Assembly (NCBI RefSeq): GCF_001904745.1
Contig: NZ_MRCD01000004.1
Coordinates: forward strand, 124,001 to 188,000
DNA length: 64,000 nt
Direction: 5' to 3'
DNA from: Calothrix sp. HK-06
GTDB taxonomy: Bacteria > Cyanobacteriota > Cyanobacteriia > Cyanobacteriales > Nostocaceae
This document shows, in pieces, positions 47,214-56,459 of the stretch. The translations under genes and the position numbers were made by a program. Under the pieces are notes generated by a model that ran no database searches, was not told the origin of the DNA, and saw only the letters and a list, made by a program, of their open reading frames with translations. Each line of letters starts with the position of its first letter. Position 1 is the stretch's first letter.

Positions 47214-49070
47214 TTAAAATGGGAGGTTATTAAGAAGACCTAATGACCAGCTAATAAAGAAACCTAGTATGCTGATACCAATAACGATGGTCAGCATGTA
47301 ACCTTGTGATTGTCCGGATACACTGTATTTCAAGCTTTGTCCGCTGAATATTGCCGCAAACCCCACTAAGTTAACTAACCCGTCAATAATGTAGCGGTCA
47401 CTCCATGCTGATATTTTGGAAAGTATGGCGACTATACTTACTACCGTTGATTTGTATATACGGTCGATGTAAAAGTCATATCCTAATAAATCTTGTATGA
47501 ATCGCCATGCCAGTACAGTTGAACGTGACCATGCTTTGTGTAGATGTATTGTTGAACCTAGTAATACCCCGAATGCTGTAGATGAGACTAGTAGGGATAA
47601 TACTGTTAAATTTATACTTTCCCACGTTGGTAGTAAATACCACTGTTGAAGCATTAATGGTATTAACAAGTTCACAATTGTTAATGAAACCATTGGTACT
47701 GACATTTGCCAACCAACTTCCGGCGCCCGTCGAGTTTTCTGCTGTGGTTTACCCCAAAAAACTAACCGAAAGACTCTGGTCAAATTTAATGCCGTTAACC
47801 CGTTGACTAGTACTAGTACAACAACTACCCACGGTGAAATGTTCGCTAAACCATCTGCCCAAGATAGCATTGCCCAAAAGCTACCAAGCGGTAACATTGT
47901 CACCATACTTGCCGCACCCACTACAAATGCAGTGGTTGTTGCTGGCATCCGCGACCATAGTCCACCCATTTCGGTTAAGTCTTGGCTGCTGGTTGTAAAA
48001 ATTACTGAGCCAGAACTCATAAATAACAGTGCTTTGGCTATGGCATGAGTTAACAGCAGCATCAACGCAACACCACCCTGTTCCATACCGACAGCTAAGA
48101 ATACTAAGCCCATATACGCGCTCGTTGAATGTGATAACGCGCGTTTAATATCAGTTTGGGCTATTGAAACTAGTGTTGCACCAATTGCTGTTACCAAACC
48201 CATTACTACTAATGCATCTAACGCTATGGGTGAAAGTGCTAGTACTGGCTGAAGTTTGTACAGTAGATAGGCGCCACCAGCTACTACCATCGAGTTTCGT
48301 AAAATCGACGCTGGGTTGGGACCCTCCATTGCTTCATCTAACCATAAATGGAAGGGAAACTGCGCGCACTTACCCGCAGGTCCAGCAATTAAAGCAAGTC
48401 CTAATAAAGTTGATACTACAGGAGAAAGTTCCGCCGTCTGTGCCCACTCGTACAAGTCTGGAAAATTCAAACTGCCTGCAATCACAGAAAGCGCGACAAC
48501 AGCCATTAAAAGCATTAAGTCTCCAACGCGCTTCGTCCAAAACGCATCACGCGCGGCAGTTACAACTAAAGGTTGCGCGTACCAAAAACCAACAAGTAAA
48601 TACGTTGATAATGTCAGAACTTCCAAAAGCGCGTAACTCAAAAACAACGAATCACTAATTGCTAAACCGCTTAACGCTGCTTCAAAAAATCCCATCAAGG
48701 CGAAAAAGCGAGCTAATGCCCAGTCTTTTTCCATATATCCCAAGGCATAAATTTGCGCGAGCAAACTCAAACCAGTTATTAATACTGATGCTCCAACACT
48801 AACAGTTGAAATTTCAATAGCAAACGATAAATCAAAATCGACAGCTTTAAACCAAGTTACAAGTAAACTTTGTTGATCACTGTTCCAAATCACTCTAAAA
48901 ATAAGTAAGCTGTGAACAAAAGCTAATACTGTGGTTAACAAATTCAAGTACGCCGCTGGTCTTGGACCCGTCCGTCTAATTAGTCCTATTGCCCAAGGTA
49001 GCGTCAATATCGCTCCAATTAAGCCATAGAAAGGAACCCACCAACTCGTTGATAGCAGAAACTGATTCAT
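47214..49070 (-). CDS. ndhF4: NDH-1 subunit NdhF (CO2-uptake type)
   Basis: Chain 5/NuoL-family proton-pumping subunit, 618 aa with many membrane helices and a C-terminal lateral extension. Signatures are SYALLEVLTLSTYLLVGFWY, FPFHLWLDEAMEGPNPASIL and TDIKRALSHSTSAYMGLVFL. First gene of ndhF-ndhD-cupB on the minus strand, divergent from the ccm operon with a 647-base spacer. This arrangement is known from other beta-cyanobacteria for the constitutive CO2-uptake module; F4 rather than F3 is inferred. Confidence 0.88.
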   Translation of the reverse strand: MNQFLLSTSWWVPFYGLIGAILTLPWAIGLIRRTGPRPAAYLNLLTTVLAFVHSLLIFRVIWNSDQQSLLVTWFKAVDFDLSFAIEISTVSVGASVLITGLSLLAQIYALGYMEKDWALARFFALMGFFEAALSGLAISDSLFLSYALLEVLTLSTYLLVGFWYAQPLVVTAARDAFWTKRVGDLMLLMAVVALSVIAGSLNFPDLYEWAQTAELSPVVSTLLGLALIAGPAGKCAQFPFHLWLDEAMEGPNPASILRNSMVVAGGAYLLYKLQPVLALSPIALDALVVMGLVTAIGATLVSIAQTDIKRALSHSTSAYMGLVFLAVGMEQGGVALMLLLTHAIAKALLFMSSGSVIFTTSSQDLTEMGGLWSRMPATTTAFVVGAASMVTMLPLGSFWAMLSWADGLANISPWVVVVLVLVNGLTALNLTRVFRLVFWGKPQQKTRRAPEVGWQMSVPMVSLTIVNLLIPLMLQQWYLLPTWESINLTVLSLLVSSTAFGVLLGSTIHLHKAWSRSTVLAWRFIQDLLGYDFYIDRIYKSTVVSIVAILSKISAWSDRYIIDGLVNLVGFAAIFSGQSLKYSVSGQSQGYMLTIVIGISILGFFISWSLGLLNNLPF

Positions 49071-49717
49071 TTAAACTTCCCGATTTGCCGTAATTTAAAG
49101 AAATTATTAACGATGAAACTAAGTTAACTAAAAGCCATATCCTAAAATTGTGTTCAATGTATGAATTGCACGGAATAGCTTTTTATTACTTAGATTTTCC
49201 CGGAAATATGTCAAAAATACTACTATGCTTCGCATAAATAAACATTTATCTTTTCACGCCCAAACCCCTACCTGCTAAGATTTTCTTTGTCTCAAAAATC
49301 CAGCTTATATGTTTTATAACAAAAACTTATATTTTGAGAAAAAATAAATGGTCAGCGCACGCTTGCAGCAGAACACTGGCAGAGAGGCGCCATATACGCT
49401 CTCGCTCAACTACTCCCGCACGGTAGATTTGTCACTGTCACGTTCATCTATAAACTAACAGTATAAAGAAATTATAAATCATATGGCATGGAGAAGGAAT
49501 CCGTAGTCTGTGAGAACCGGAAATACACTGATATTAAGTTGGTTAAGTTTTTCAAAACCATTTTATTATAAAGTATTATAGTAATTTATCTTGCCAGGGG
49601 TGCCAACCTTTTCTATGCTTAAGAACGAGAGTGCTTTTTGAGTTGGACTAAAATGAGCATCCCCGTCAAAAAATTCAGTAAGCAAAGTGTCGCGTAAATT
49701 TTTGTAGGAGTCTAGAA
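49071..49717. other. divergent promoter region between ndhF and ccmK
   Basis: 647 bases with no gene. AT-rich, with one GGCGCC at 49386. It should hold promoters for the CO2-uptake operon (minus) and the carboxysome operon (plus). The ribosome binding site taggag precedes the ccmK GTG. No specific LysR box was identified with confidence. Confidence 0.55.
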
Positions 49718-50026
49718 GTGCCAATTGCAGTTGGAATGATTGAGACTAAGGGTTTTCCGGCAGTTGTAGAAGCTGCGGATGCGATGGTTAAGGCTGCACG
49801 TGTAACCTTAGTTGGATATGAAAAAATCGGTAGCGCTCGTGTTACCGTTATTGTCCGAGGTGACGTATCAGAAGTACAAGCTTCGGTAGCTGCTGGAATT
49901 GAAGCTGCGCGTCGTGTGAATGGTGGTGAAGTCGTATCCACACACATTATTGCACGTCCACATGAGAACCTAGAGTATGTACTACCAATTCGATATACCG
50001 AAGCGGTGGAACAATTCCGGACATAA
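49718..50026 (+). CDS. ccmK2: carboxysome shell hexamer protein CcmK2-like
   Basis: A BMC-domain protein forming the hexagonal facets of the carboxysome. 102 aa: [40 protein letters not shown] and [20 protein letters not shown]. It ends [10 protein letters not shown] without the extension of the next paralog. GTG start at 49718 with taggag eight bases upstream. First gene of the operon; its length matches CcmK2 of Synechocystis. Confidence 0.95.
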   Translation: MPIAVGMIETKGFPAVVEAADAMVKAARVTLVGYEKIGSARVTVIVRGDVSEVQASVAAGIEAARRVNGGEVVSTHIIARPHENLEYVLPIRYTEAVEQFRT

Positions 50027-50224
50027 TTTGCAGTACTGAAGTACCGCATTACAACAACAGGAGATGCTTGGGTTTTAGATTTTGGATTGAGTCTGTAGCT
50101 GTTTCTAAGTATAAACTAAATTTGGTAAGTATTTGATACACGTACAATTAAAATTCAGAATTTGAGATCCGACTTCACCTTTTAGATCAAAAACGTTTTC
50201 CTAACCCCCATTAAGGATAAAAAA

Positions 50225-50569
50225 ATGTCGATTGCAGTCGGAATGGTTGAAACATTAGGCTTCCCAGCAGTTGTAGAAGCTGCGGATGCAATGGTCAAAG
50301 CTGCGCGTGTAACTTTGGTTGGATATGAGAAAATTGGAAGCGGACGTGTAACGGTAATAGTCCGTGGAGATGTGTCAGAAGTGCAAGCCTCTGTAGCAGC
50401 TGGTGTTGAAAACGTGAAGCGCGTTAATGGTGGACAAGTTTTATCCACACACATTATTGCTCGTCCTCACGAAAACTTAGAGTACGTTTTACCTATTCGC
50501 TACACCGAAGATGTAGAACAGTTCCGCGAAAACGTTAACGCTATTCGTCCTTTTGGTAGAAGACCATAG
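50225..50569 (+). CDS. ccmK1: carboxysome shell hexamer protein CcmK1-like
   Basis: 114 aa and nearly identical to the preceding ccmK in its BMC core, with a basic C-terminal extension ([13 protein letters not shown]) as in CcmK1. The two genes are separated by 198 bases. The tandem pair allows mixed or layered shell facets in other species. 31 bases upstream of ccmL. Confidence 0.95.
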   Translation: MSIAVGMVETLGFPAVVEAADAMVKAARVTLVGYEKIGSGRVTVIVRGDVSEVQASVAAGVENVKRVNGGQVLSTHIIARPHENLEYVLPIRYTEDVEQFRENVNAIRPFGRRP

Positions 50570-50600
50570 TTAAAACCCAAATTAAATAGCGTCCGGAATA

Positions 50601-50903
50601 ATGCAAATTGCCAAGGTTCGCGGAACAGTAGTTAGCACCCAAAAAGATCCAAGTCTTCGGGGTGTAAAACTGCTTTTATTACAATTTGTTGACGAAGAAG
50701 GACAACTCTTGCAATCGTATGAAGTGGCTGCTGATAGCGTGGGTGCAGGAGTTGATGAGTGGGTGCTAGTAAGTCGTGGTAGTGCCGCACGTCAAGTTCA
50801 GGGTTCTGAACAACGTCCTTTAGATGCAGCAGTTATAGCGATTATCGACACAGTTTATGTCGAAGACCGCATGATTTACAGCAAAAAAGATCAATATCGT
50901 TAG
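50601..50903 (+). CDS. ccmL: carboxysome vertex protein CcmL
   Basis: Forms pentamers that close the icosahedral shell vertices (EutN/CcmL family). 100 aa: MQIAKVRGTVVSTQKDPSLR, KLLLLQFVDEEGQL and VLVSRGSAARQVQG. Start ATG at 50601. The position between ccmK and ccmM is canonical. Confidence 0.96.
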   Translation: MQIAKVRGTVVSTQKDPSLRGVKLLLLQFVDEEGQLLQSYEVAADSVGAGVDEWVLVSRGSAARQVQGSEQRPLDAAVIAIIDTVYVEDRMIYSKKDQYR

Positions 50904-50969
50904 CAATTTGCTACGCATATGAAGCGCAATTTGTAATTGTGTTTTGTTTAATCCAGGAGGCAGAAAGTA

Positions 50970-52721
50970 ATGGCAGTCCGTAGCGCGGTGGAGGCGGCGC
51001 CCCCAACCCCGTGGTCAAAGAATTTGGCTGAACCAAACATCGATGCAACGGCGTTTGTACACTCATTTTCCCATATCATCGGGGATGTAGAAATTGGCGC
51101 CAATGTAATTATTGCACCGGGTACTTCAGTGCGAGCTGACGAAGGTACGCCGTTTTATATAGGTGAAAATACTAATCTCCAAGATGGTGTAGTAATGCAC
51201 GGCTTGGCGCAAGGTCGCGTAATTGGCGACAATAAGAAAGAATATTCGGTATGGGTAGGTAAAGACACCTGTATCACTCACATGGCTTTGATTCATGGCC
51301 CTTGTTATGTGGGAAATAATTGTTTTATCGGCTTTCGCTCGACGGTATTTAATGCCAGAATCGGTGACGGTTGTATTGTAATGATGCACGCGCTTATTCA
51401 GGATGTAGAAATTCCGCCGGGTAAGTACGTACCATCAGGAGCAATAATTACTAGCCAGCAACAAGCCGACCGTTTGCCAGATGTGCAAGGTTCGGATAAA
51501 GAGTTTGCTCACCACGTAGTTGGTATCAATCAATCTCTTCGCGCTGGCTATCTCTGTGCTGCGGACACAAAGTGTATTACGACGATTCGGAATGAGTCTA
51601 AGTCGTCTAGTCAGAGTCAAAATAACGGTTTTAGTTTTGCTTTTGAGAGGGACAACGAGGTGTTAGGTAATAAGTTAGGCGCCGAAACAGTAGATCAACT
51701 ACGCTATTTGTTTGAGCAAGGATTTAAAATTGGAACCGAACATGTTGACCAGCGTCGATTCCGCACTGGTTCATGGGCTAGCTGTTCTCCAATTGAAGCG
51801 CGCTCTCTACAAGATGCTATTGCAGCATTAGAATCGTGTTTAGTTGAACATAGTGGTGAGTACGTCCGTTTGTTTGGTATTGATAAAGGTAGACGTCGCG
51901 TTCTCGAAACAATTATTCAACGTCCTGATGGTGCAGCGGCGCCATCAGCTACAACAGTTGGATTCAAAGCGCCAGCTACAAGTTACGGTAGCAATGGTGG
52001 TAACCATAGCAACGTTAGCACTACTTATGGAAATGCAGGCGCCAGCTACAGCAATGGTAACGGTAGCGGTCGCATTAGCAGCGAAACTGTAGAGCAAATT
52101 CGCTCCTTACTCAGTAGTGGATACAGAATTGGCACGGAACACGTAGACGAAAGACGCTTCCGTACAGGTTCATGGCAAAGCTGTCAACCAATCGAATCAA
52201 CCTCCACAAATGACGTAATTTCTGCTTTGGAAGATTGTATGATAAACCACCAAGGCGATTACGTGCGTTTAATTGGTATCGACCCGAAAGCCAAGCGCCG
52301 GGTTCTTGAAACAATAATCCAACGTCCAGGTGGTGCAGTTGCACCTAGTAGCAATGGTGCCTCAAAATCGTTTGCTGCACCCGCAGTATCGGCGCCTGCT
52401 GCAAGTTATTCTAGCTATTCTTCTTCGAGCAAATCTTCGAGCTACTCCTCTTCTAGCTCACGCTTAAGTCCAGAGGTCATCGACCATCTGCGCCAACTCA
52501 CTGCTGGAGGGTATAAAATTAGCGCAGAACACGTAGACGAACGCCGTTTCCGCACTGGTTCGTGGCAAAGCTGCGGGCAAATTCAGGCAAACTCTGAACG
52601 TGACGCTGCTGCTGCACTCGAAGGATTCCTCTCGGAATATCAAGGTGAATACGTGCGTTTAATTGGTATTGACCCCAAAGCCAAGCGTCGCATCTTAGAA
52701 TTAATCATCCAACGTCCATAA
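50970..52721 (+). CDS. ccmM: carboxysome scaffold CcmM with gamma-carbonic anhydrase and three SSU-like domains
   Basis: Organises Rubisco inside the beta-carboxysome. 583 aa. Residues 1-215: gamma-carbonic anhydrase beta-helix ([49 protein letters not shown]). C196 and C202 in YLCAADTKC match the disulphide pair that redox-activates the domain in Thermosynechococcus. Three Rubisco-small-subunit-like repeats follow, starting near residues 239, 372 and 502, each with EHVD(Q/E)RRFRTGSW and a Ser/Gly-rich linker. An internal start for a short form is predicted at 51660. Ribosome binding site aggagg lies before the ATG. Confidence 0.97.
   Translation: MAVRSAVEAAPPTPWSKNLAEPNIDATAFVHSFSHIIGDVEIGANVIIAPGTSVRADEGTPFYIGENTNLQDGVVMHGLAQGRVIGDNKKEYSVWVGKDTCITHMALIHGPCYVGNNCFIGFRSTVFNARIGDGCIVMMHALIQDVEIPPGKYVPSGAIITSQQQADRLPDVQGSDKEFAHHVVGINQSLRAGYLCAADTKCITTIRNESKSSSQSQNNGFSFAFERDNEVLGNKLGAETVDQLRYLFEQGFKIGTEHVDQRRFRTGSWASCSPIEARSLQDAIAALESCLVEHSGEYVRLFGIDKGRRRVLETIIQRPDGAAAPSATTVGFKAPATSYGSNGGNHSNVSTTYGNAGASYSNGNGSGRISSETVEQIRSLLSSGYRIGTEHVDERRFRTGSWQSCQPIESTSTNDVISALEDCMINHQGDYVRLIGIDPKAKRRVLETIIQRPGGAVAPSSNGASKSFAAPAVSAPAASYSSYSSSSKSSSYSSSSSRLSPEVIDHLRQLTAGGYKISAEHVDERRFRTGSWQSCGQIQANSERDAAAALEGFLSEYQGEYVRLIGIDPKAKRRILELIIQRP
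51645..51662 (+). promoter_or_regulatory. predicted internal ribosome binding site and GTG for short CcmM
   Basis: gagagg at 51645-51650 is followed nine bases later by an in-frame GTG (51660-51662, residue 231), just before the first SSU-like domain. In Synechococcus PCC 7942 a short CcmM (M35) made from an internal GTG is essential for Rubisco packing. The product here would be 353 aa. Confidence 0.7.
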
Positions 52722-52822
52722 AATTCATGGTGTGTGAAAGCACTTTAATTTTGCGTAATATTGCTTGATTGTAATAGCTTTCACGCACCTACCAAATTTT
52801 TGCTTAAAGGTAACGTTTTATT

Positions 52823-53644
52823 ATGTCAGTGCCGCCACTGCTGCGACTTGGTAGTAGCTTTGAATCTTATATCGGTGGCGAGGTGATAATTCACGAAAGT
52901 GCAGTAATTGCACCCGGTGTAATTTTAAACGCAGCTCCAAATAGCAAGATTATAATTGGTGCTGGGGTATGTATTGGTATGGGTTCAGTAATTCAAGTTG
53001 ATACAGGTACCCTGGAAATCGAAGCTGGAGCAAGCTTAGGCGCCGGATTTTTGATGGTTGGTGAAGGTAAAATTGGAGCAAATGCTTGTATTGGTGCAGC
53101 TACCACTGTTTTTAGATGTTCGGTGGAGGCATTCCAAGTTGTGGCGCCAGGTTCAATACTAGGAGATAACAGTCGTAGCACTATTGATATTGAAAAGAGC
53201 TTAGAGAATCAACCTACAAGTCAACCTGCAAGTCAAGATAGTTCAAGTCAAGCTGCTTTGAATTCAACTCAAACTACACAGCAAGAACTAGAGGATGTAT
53301 GGTCAGAGGGTAGTAATAGTAACAGCACTTACAGCAACAATAGATATAAGTTTAATAATGGATATTATTCTGCGAGTAAAATAAAGCACGAGACTGCGAG
53401 CTTAGGTTCAACGCCAACAGTGGACAACCCTGACGCGGTTCCATCACAGTCTGATACTTCTAATAGCTCTAGTTTAATTCCTCAACAACCATCAAGTTCT
53501 ATCCAACCTCAAGCCAACGTTGATCAAAACACTTTTGGGACTCATATTTCTGGACAAACGAGTATCCAGCGACTATTAGTAACTTTATTCCCCCATCGAC
53601 AAGCGTTAAATAAACCTTTGTTAGATGACGGCGAGTCAGAATAA
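52823..53644 (+). CDS. ccmN: carboxysome assembly protein CcmN
   Basis: Bridges CcmM to the shell. 273 aa: N-terminal left-handed beta-helix of hexapeptide repeats (IGGEVIIHESAVIAPGVILN, IGAGVCIGMGSVIQV), residues about 10-130. A long Ser/Gln/Asn-rich linker follows (about 135-235). The C-terminal amphipathic encapsulation peptide SIQRLLVTLFPHRQAL binds shell proteins. The order after ccmM is canonical. Confidence 0.95.
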   Translation: MSVPPLLRLGSSFESYIGGEVIIHESAVIAPGVILNAAPNSKIIIGAGVCIGMGSVIQVDTGTLEIEAGASLGAGFLMVGEGKIGANACIGAATTVFRCSVEAFQVVAPGSILGDNSRSTIDIEKSLENQPTSQPASQDSSSQAALNSTQTTQQELEDVWSEGSNSNSTYSNNRYKFNNGYYSASKIKHETASLGSTPTVDNPDAVPSQSDTSNSSSLIPQQPSSSIQPQANVDQNTFGTHISGQTSIQRLLVTLFPHRQALNKPLLDDGESE

Positions 53645-53697
53645 GTGTTAATCCTTAAATACGGTATTATCAAGTCGAGTATCCAGGAGTTAGGAGA

Positions 53698-54462
53698 ATG
53701 GAGGCATACAATCAACGCTCGATTGGCGCGAATCAGCCTCGACGAGATATACTCAAGGATACAGCCTTGGGAATGGTATCAACGCGCAGTTTTCCTGCAA
53801 TAGTTGGCACGGCGGACATGATGCTCAAGTCGGCAGGCGTACACTTAATCGGCTATGAAAAAATAGGTGATGGTTATTGCACTGCTGTTATACGCGGTGG
53901 AATTGCCGATATTCGTTTGGCTGTTCAAACTGGTGAAGATACTGCTAAACAATTTAATGAGTTTGTCTCAAGTTTAGTAATTCCCCGCCCATATCCTAAC
54001 TTAGAAGTTATATTGCCTATTAATAGCCGTTTAAGTCAGCTTGCAGAAGGAGACTCCTACAGTCGGTTAAGCAATTTAGCTATTGGCTTAATAGAAACAC
54101 GGGGTTTTCCCGCATTGGTCGGCGCCGCTGATGCTATGCTCAAAGCTGCCGATGTACAGTTAGCAGCTTATGAAAAAATAGGGGCTGGTTTGTGTACCGC
54201 AATAATTCGCGGTTCAGTAGCAAATGTCGCTGTTGCAGTCGAAGCTGGAATGAATGAAGCTGAACGGATTGGTGAACTTAATGCTGTAATGGTTATTCCA
54301 CGACCACTTGACGAACTCGAACAAACATTGCCCATCGCAAGTTGTTGGGTAGAAGAACGTCAACCGTTGAATATACCACTCAATATTAGACAACCAGTTG
54401 CAGAAGCTCAAGAATTACCAGAATTAGCAAAACTCCCAATGAAAATTACAGAAGAACTATAG
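53698..54462 (+). CDS. ccmO: carboxysome shell protein CcmO (tandem BMC)
   Basis: 254 aa with two BMC domains in tandem: about 24-115 (TALGMVSTRSFPAIVGTADM) and about 126-215 (AIGLIETRGFPALVGAADAM). Such tandem proteins form pseudohexamers in the shell edges. C-terminal tail of about 35 residues. Last gene of the operon; hairpin 22 bases after the stop. Confidence 0.94.
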   Translation: MEAYNQRSIGANQPRRDILKDTALGMVSTRSFPAIVGTADMMLKSAGVHLIGYEKIGDGYCTAVIRGGIADIRLAVQTGEDTAKQFNEFVSSLVIPRPYPNLEVILPINSRLSQLAEGDSYSRLSNLAIGLIETRGFPALVGAADAMLKAADVQLAAYEKIGAGLCTAIIRGSVANVAVAVEAGMNEAERIGELNAVMVIPRPLDELEQTLPIASCWVEERQPLNIPLNIRQPVAEAQELPELAKLPMKITEEL

Positions 54463-55328
54463 TTAATTGCTATTAAAAAAAAACGTTGTACACACCTAAT
54501 AGATTAGAGGTTAGTACAACGCTAAATACTATCCCCCAAGATTTATTTCTTTAAGGTGTGTAACGCGGTGTCAGCGCTATGAACAAAGTTCACTATAAGC
54601 CTTTGAGACTCATAACGAATCGGTGGTAGTGAGACTTTGATTTCCTAGTGCTGTGGCTGGAAGGCATCTTACGCTTTGCTTGTTTTTCGATGATAGCCGT
54701 TCTAGCTCATAAAGAAAAGACGAATATTCTGATAAGCAGGATAGATAAATCCCTATTAAACTAATTACCTACGGTACACTTTGCTTCGCAACAATGCGTG
54801 AACGTGAACGCAATTACTCCACACATAAACATGCGATTACATTTGTCTTCAACTGCGGAATATTACTGAGATTTGACTGGAATTCTAGAATGGCGCCGAA
54901 ACTTGATGAAGGAAAAAGTTAACATTACATAGGCTTTTTACTATCGTTCTAATTTAATTTATGATTCAATTCATAGACTCTAATCTATGGTGCAAAAAAA
55001 ATTTTAGGTTTTTGCCATTATTTTCTGCACTATTTCTTAGTGTTCTGTGATACTAGAGTTATATAGTGATGTCAATTGAGCTGTAATATTGCTCGATATA
55101 GTTGTTAAATGGTTAATCAAAGGACTATTCGTTTATTTATAGCTTTTCAAAGAAAAGACCCTTTAAAAACGAGCTAGAACACAGGAAACGGTTCGCACTA
55201 TCCGAGCATCTGGCAAAAAAGTAGTCCTTTGTGTAATAAACGGTTAATAACATGCGTGTAATAATGCTTTCTCAAAAAGAATTGCTAATTGCTATACCGT
55301 ATGAACTGCTATTAGAGGAGAATCACCT
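54463..55328. other. 866-base spacer between ccmO and the LysR gene
   Basis: After the hairpin at 54484-54521 there is no supported gene. The region is AT-rich with one GGCGCC at 54891. The promoter of the LysR gene should lie near its end; a clear gaggag ribosome binding site is at 55315-55320. Confidence 0.55.
54484..54521 (+). terminator. hairpin after the ccm operon
   Basis: cgttgtac pairs with gtacaacg, and inside it acctaat pairs with attagaggt with a two-base bulge. It is preceded by an A run and lacks a strong T tail, so it is a probable 3' end or processing hairpin for the ccm transcript. Confidence 0.5.
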
Positions 55329-56258
55329 TTGAACCAAGCCACCCTACACCAGTTAAAGGTGTTCGAGGCAGCGGCACGTCACGGTAGCTTTACCCGTGCT
55401 GCTGAAGAACTATTTTTGACACAACCTACTGTTTCGATGCAAATAAAACAACTTACCAAATCGGTTGGGTTGCCTTTATTTGAGCAGGTTGGCAAACGTT
55501 TGTATTTGACTGAAGCAGGAAGAGAGTTATTTGCGACTTGCCGTCAAATTTTTGATACTATAGCTCAATTTGAGATGAAGGTCGCGGACTTAAAGGGTCT
55601 GAAACAAGGGCAATTGCGCTTGGCTGTAATTACTACTGCAAAGTATTTTATCCCGCGCCTTCTTGGTCCATTTTGTCAATTATACCCAGGTATAGATATT
55701 GCATTACAGGTAACAAATCACGAGGGTATTCTCGAACGCATGAGCGCGAACCTCGATGATTTATACATCTTGAGCCAAGTACCTGAGCATATGGACGTTA
55801 ACTACCAACCATTCTTAGAAAATCCAATGGTTGTTGTGGCGCCAGTAAATCATCGACTAGCGAAGGAGAAAAATATTTCCATCCAGCAGCTAGAAGACGA
55901 ACCGTTTATCATGCGTGAACCAGGTTCGGGAACTCGTCGTTCTATCCAAAAATTATTTGACGAACACAATATTAGCGTGAAAGTCAAACTAGAGCTAGGA
56001 AGTAACGAAGCGATAAAACAAGCAATTGCAGGTGGTTTAGGAATCTCAGTACTATCGCGTCACACCCTGATGCCAGAATCATCAGACTTGACGATTTTAG
56101 ATGTTGAGCATTTCCCTATTAAACGTGATTGGTACATGGTTTACCCCAATGGTAAACAGCTTTCAATTGTCGCGCGCACTTATTGCGAGTACCTTTTGGA
56201 TGCAGCCAAGCAATTTAATCAAAAAACTATTGGAGTTTATGCCGAAGCCGAAAGATAA
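55329..56258 (+). CDS. LysR-type regulator of the CmpR/NdhR group
   Basis: 309 aa: N-terminal winged helix (TLHQLKVFEAAARHGSFTRA then AAEELFLTQPTVSMQIKQLT) and a periplasmic-binding-like effector domain from about residue 90 (LRLAVITTAKYFIPRLLGPF). Closely resembles the cyanobacterial CmpR/NdhR/RbcR regulators of carbon-uptake and carbon-fixation genes, which sense 2-phosphoglycolate, RuBP or 2-oxoglutarate. Its location next to the ccm and CO2-uptake genes supports this. TTG start at 55329 with gaggag at good spacing. Which of the three it is cannot be settled by eye. Confidence 0.88.
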   Translation: MNQATLHQLKVFEAAARHGSFTRAAEELFLTQPTVSMQIKQLTKSVGLPLFEQVGKRLYLTEAGRELFATCRQIFDTIAQFEMKVADLKGLKQGQLRLAVITTAKYFIPRLLGPFCQLYPGIDIALQVTNHEGILERMSANLDDLYILSQVPEHMDVNYQPFLENPMVVVAPVNHRLAKEKNISIQQLEDEPFIMREPGSGTRRSIQKLFDEHNISVKVKLELGSNEAIKQAIAGGLGISVLSRHTLMPESSDLTILDVEHFPIKRDWYMVYPNGKQLSIVARTYCEYLLDAAKQFNQKTIGVYAEAER

Positions 56259-56459
56259 ACTTTAATTGACACTGCTTGATAATGGTACACATGTCGCTAT
56301 ATATCGCCATGCGGATGGCGCCGTATGAAGTACTATAAAAGCAATAATTGCCTGAAGTACACAGAAAAACGCCATCCAACCGTTAAATTCTATTTTACCG
56401 AAGAGCTAAATTTTGATGAGCGGAATAAAATGCGATAGTAAGTAACCCATGAGGATTTA

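Noticed and set aside
48164-48658. Plus-strand open frame of 164 codons inside ndhF
   Set aside because: Antisense shadow; composition is that of complemented membrane-helix codons.
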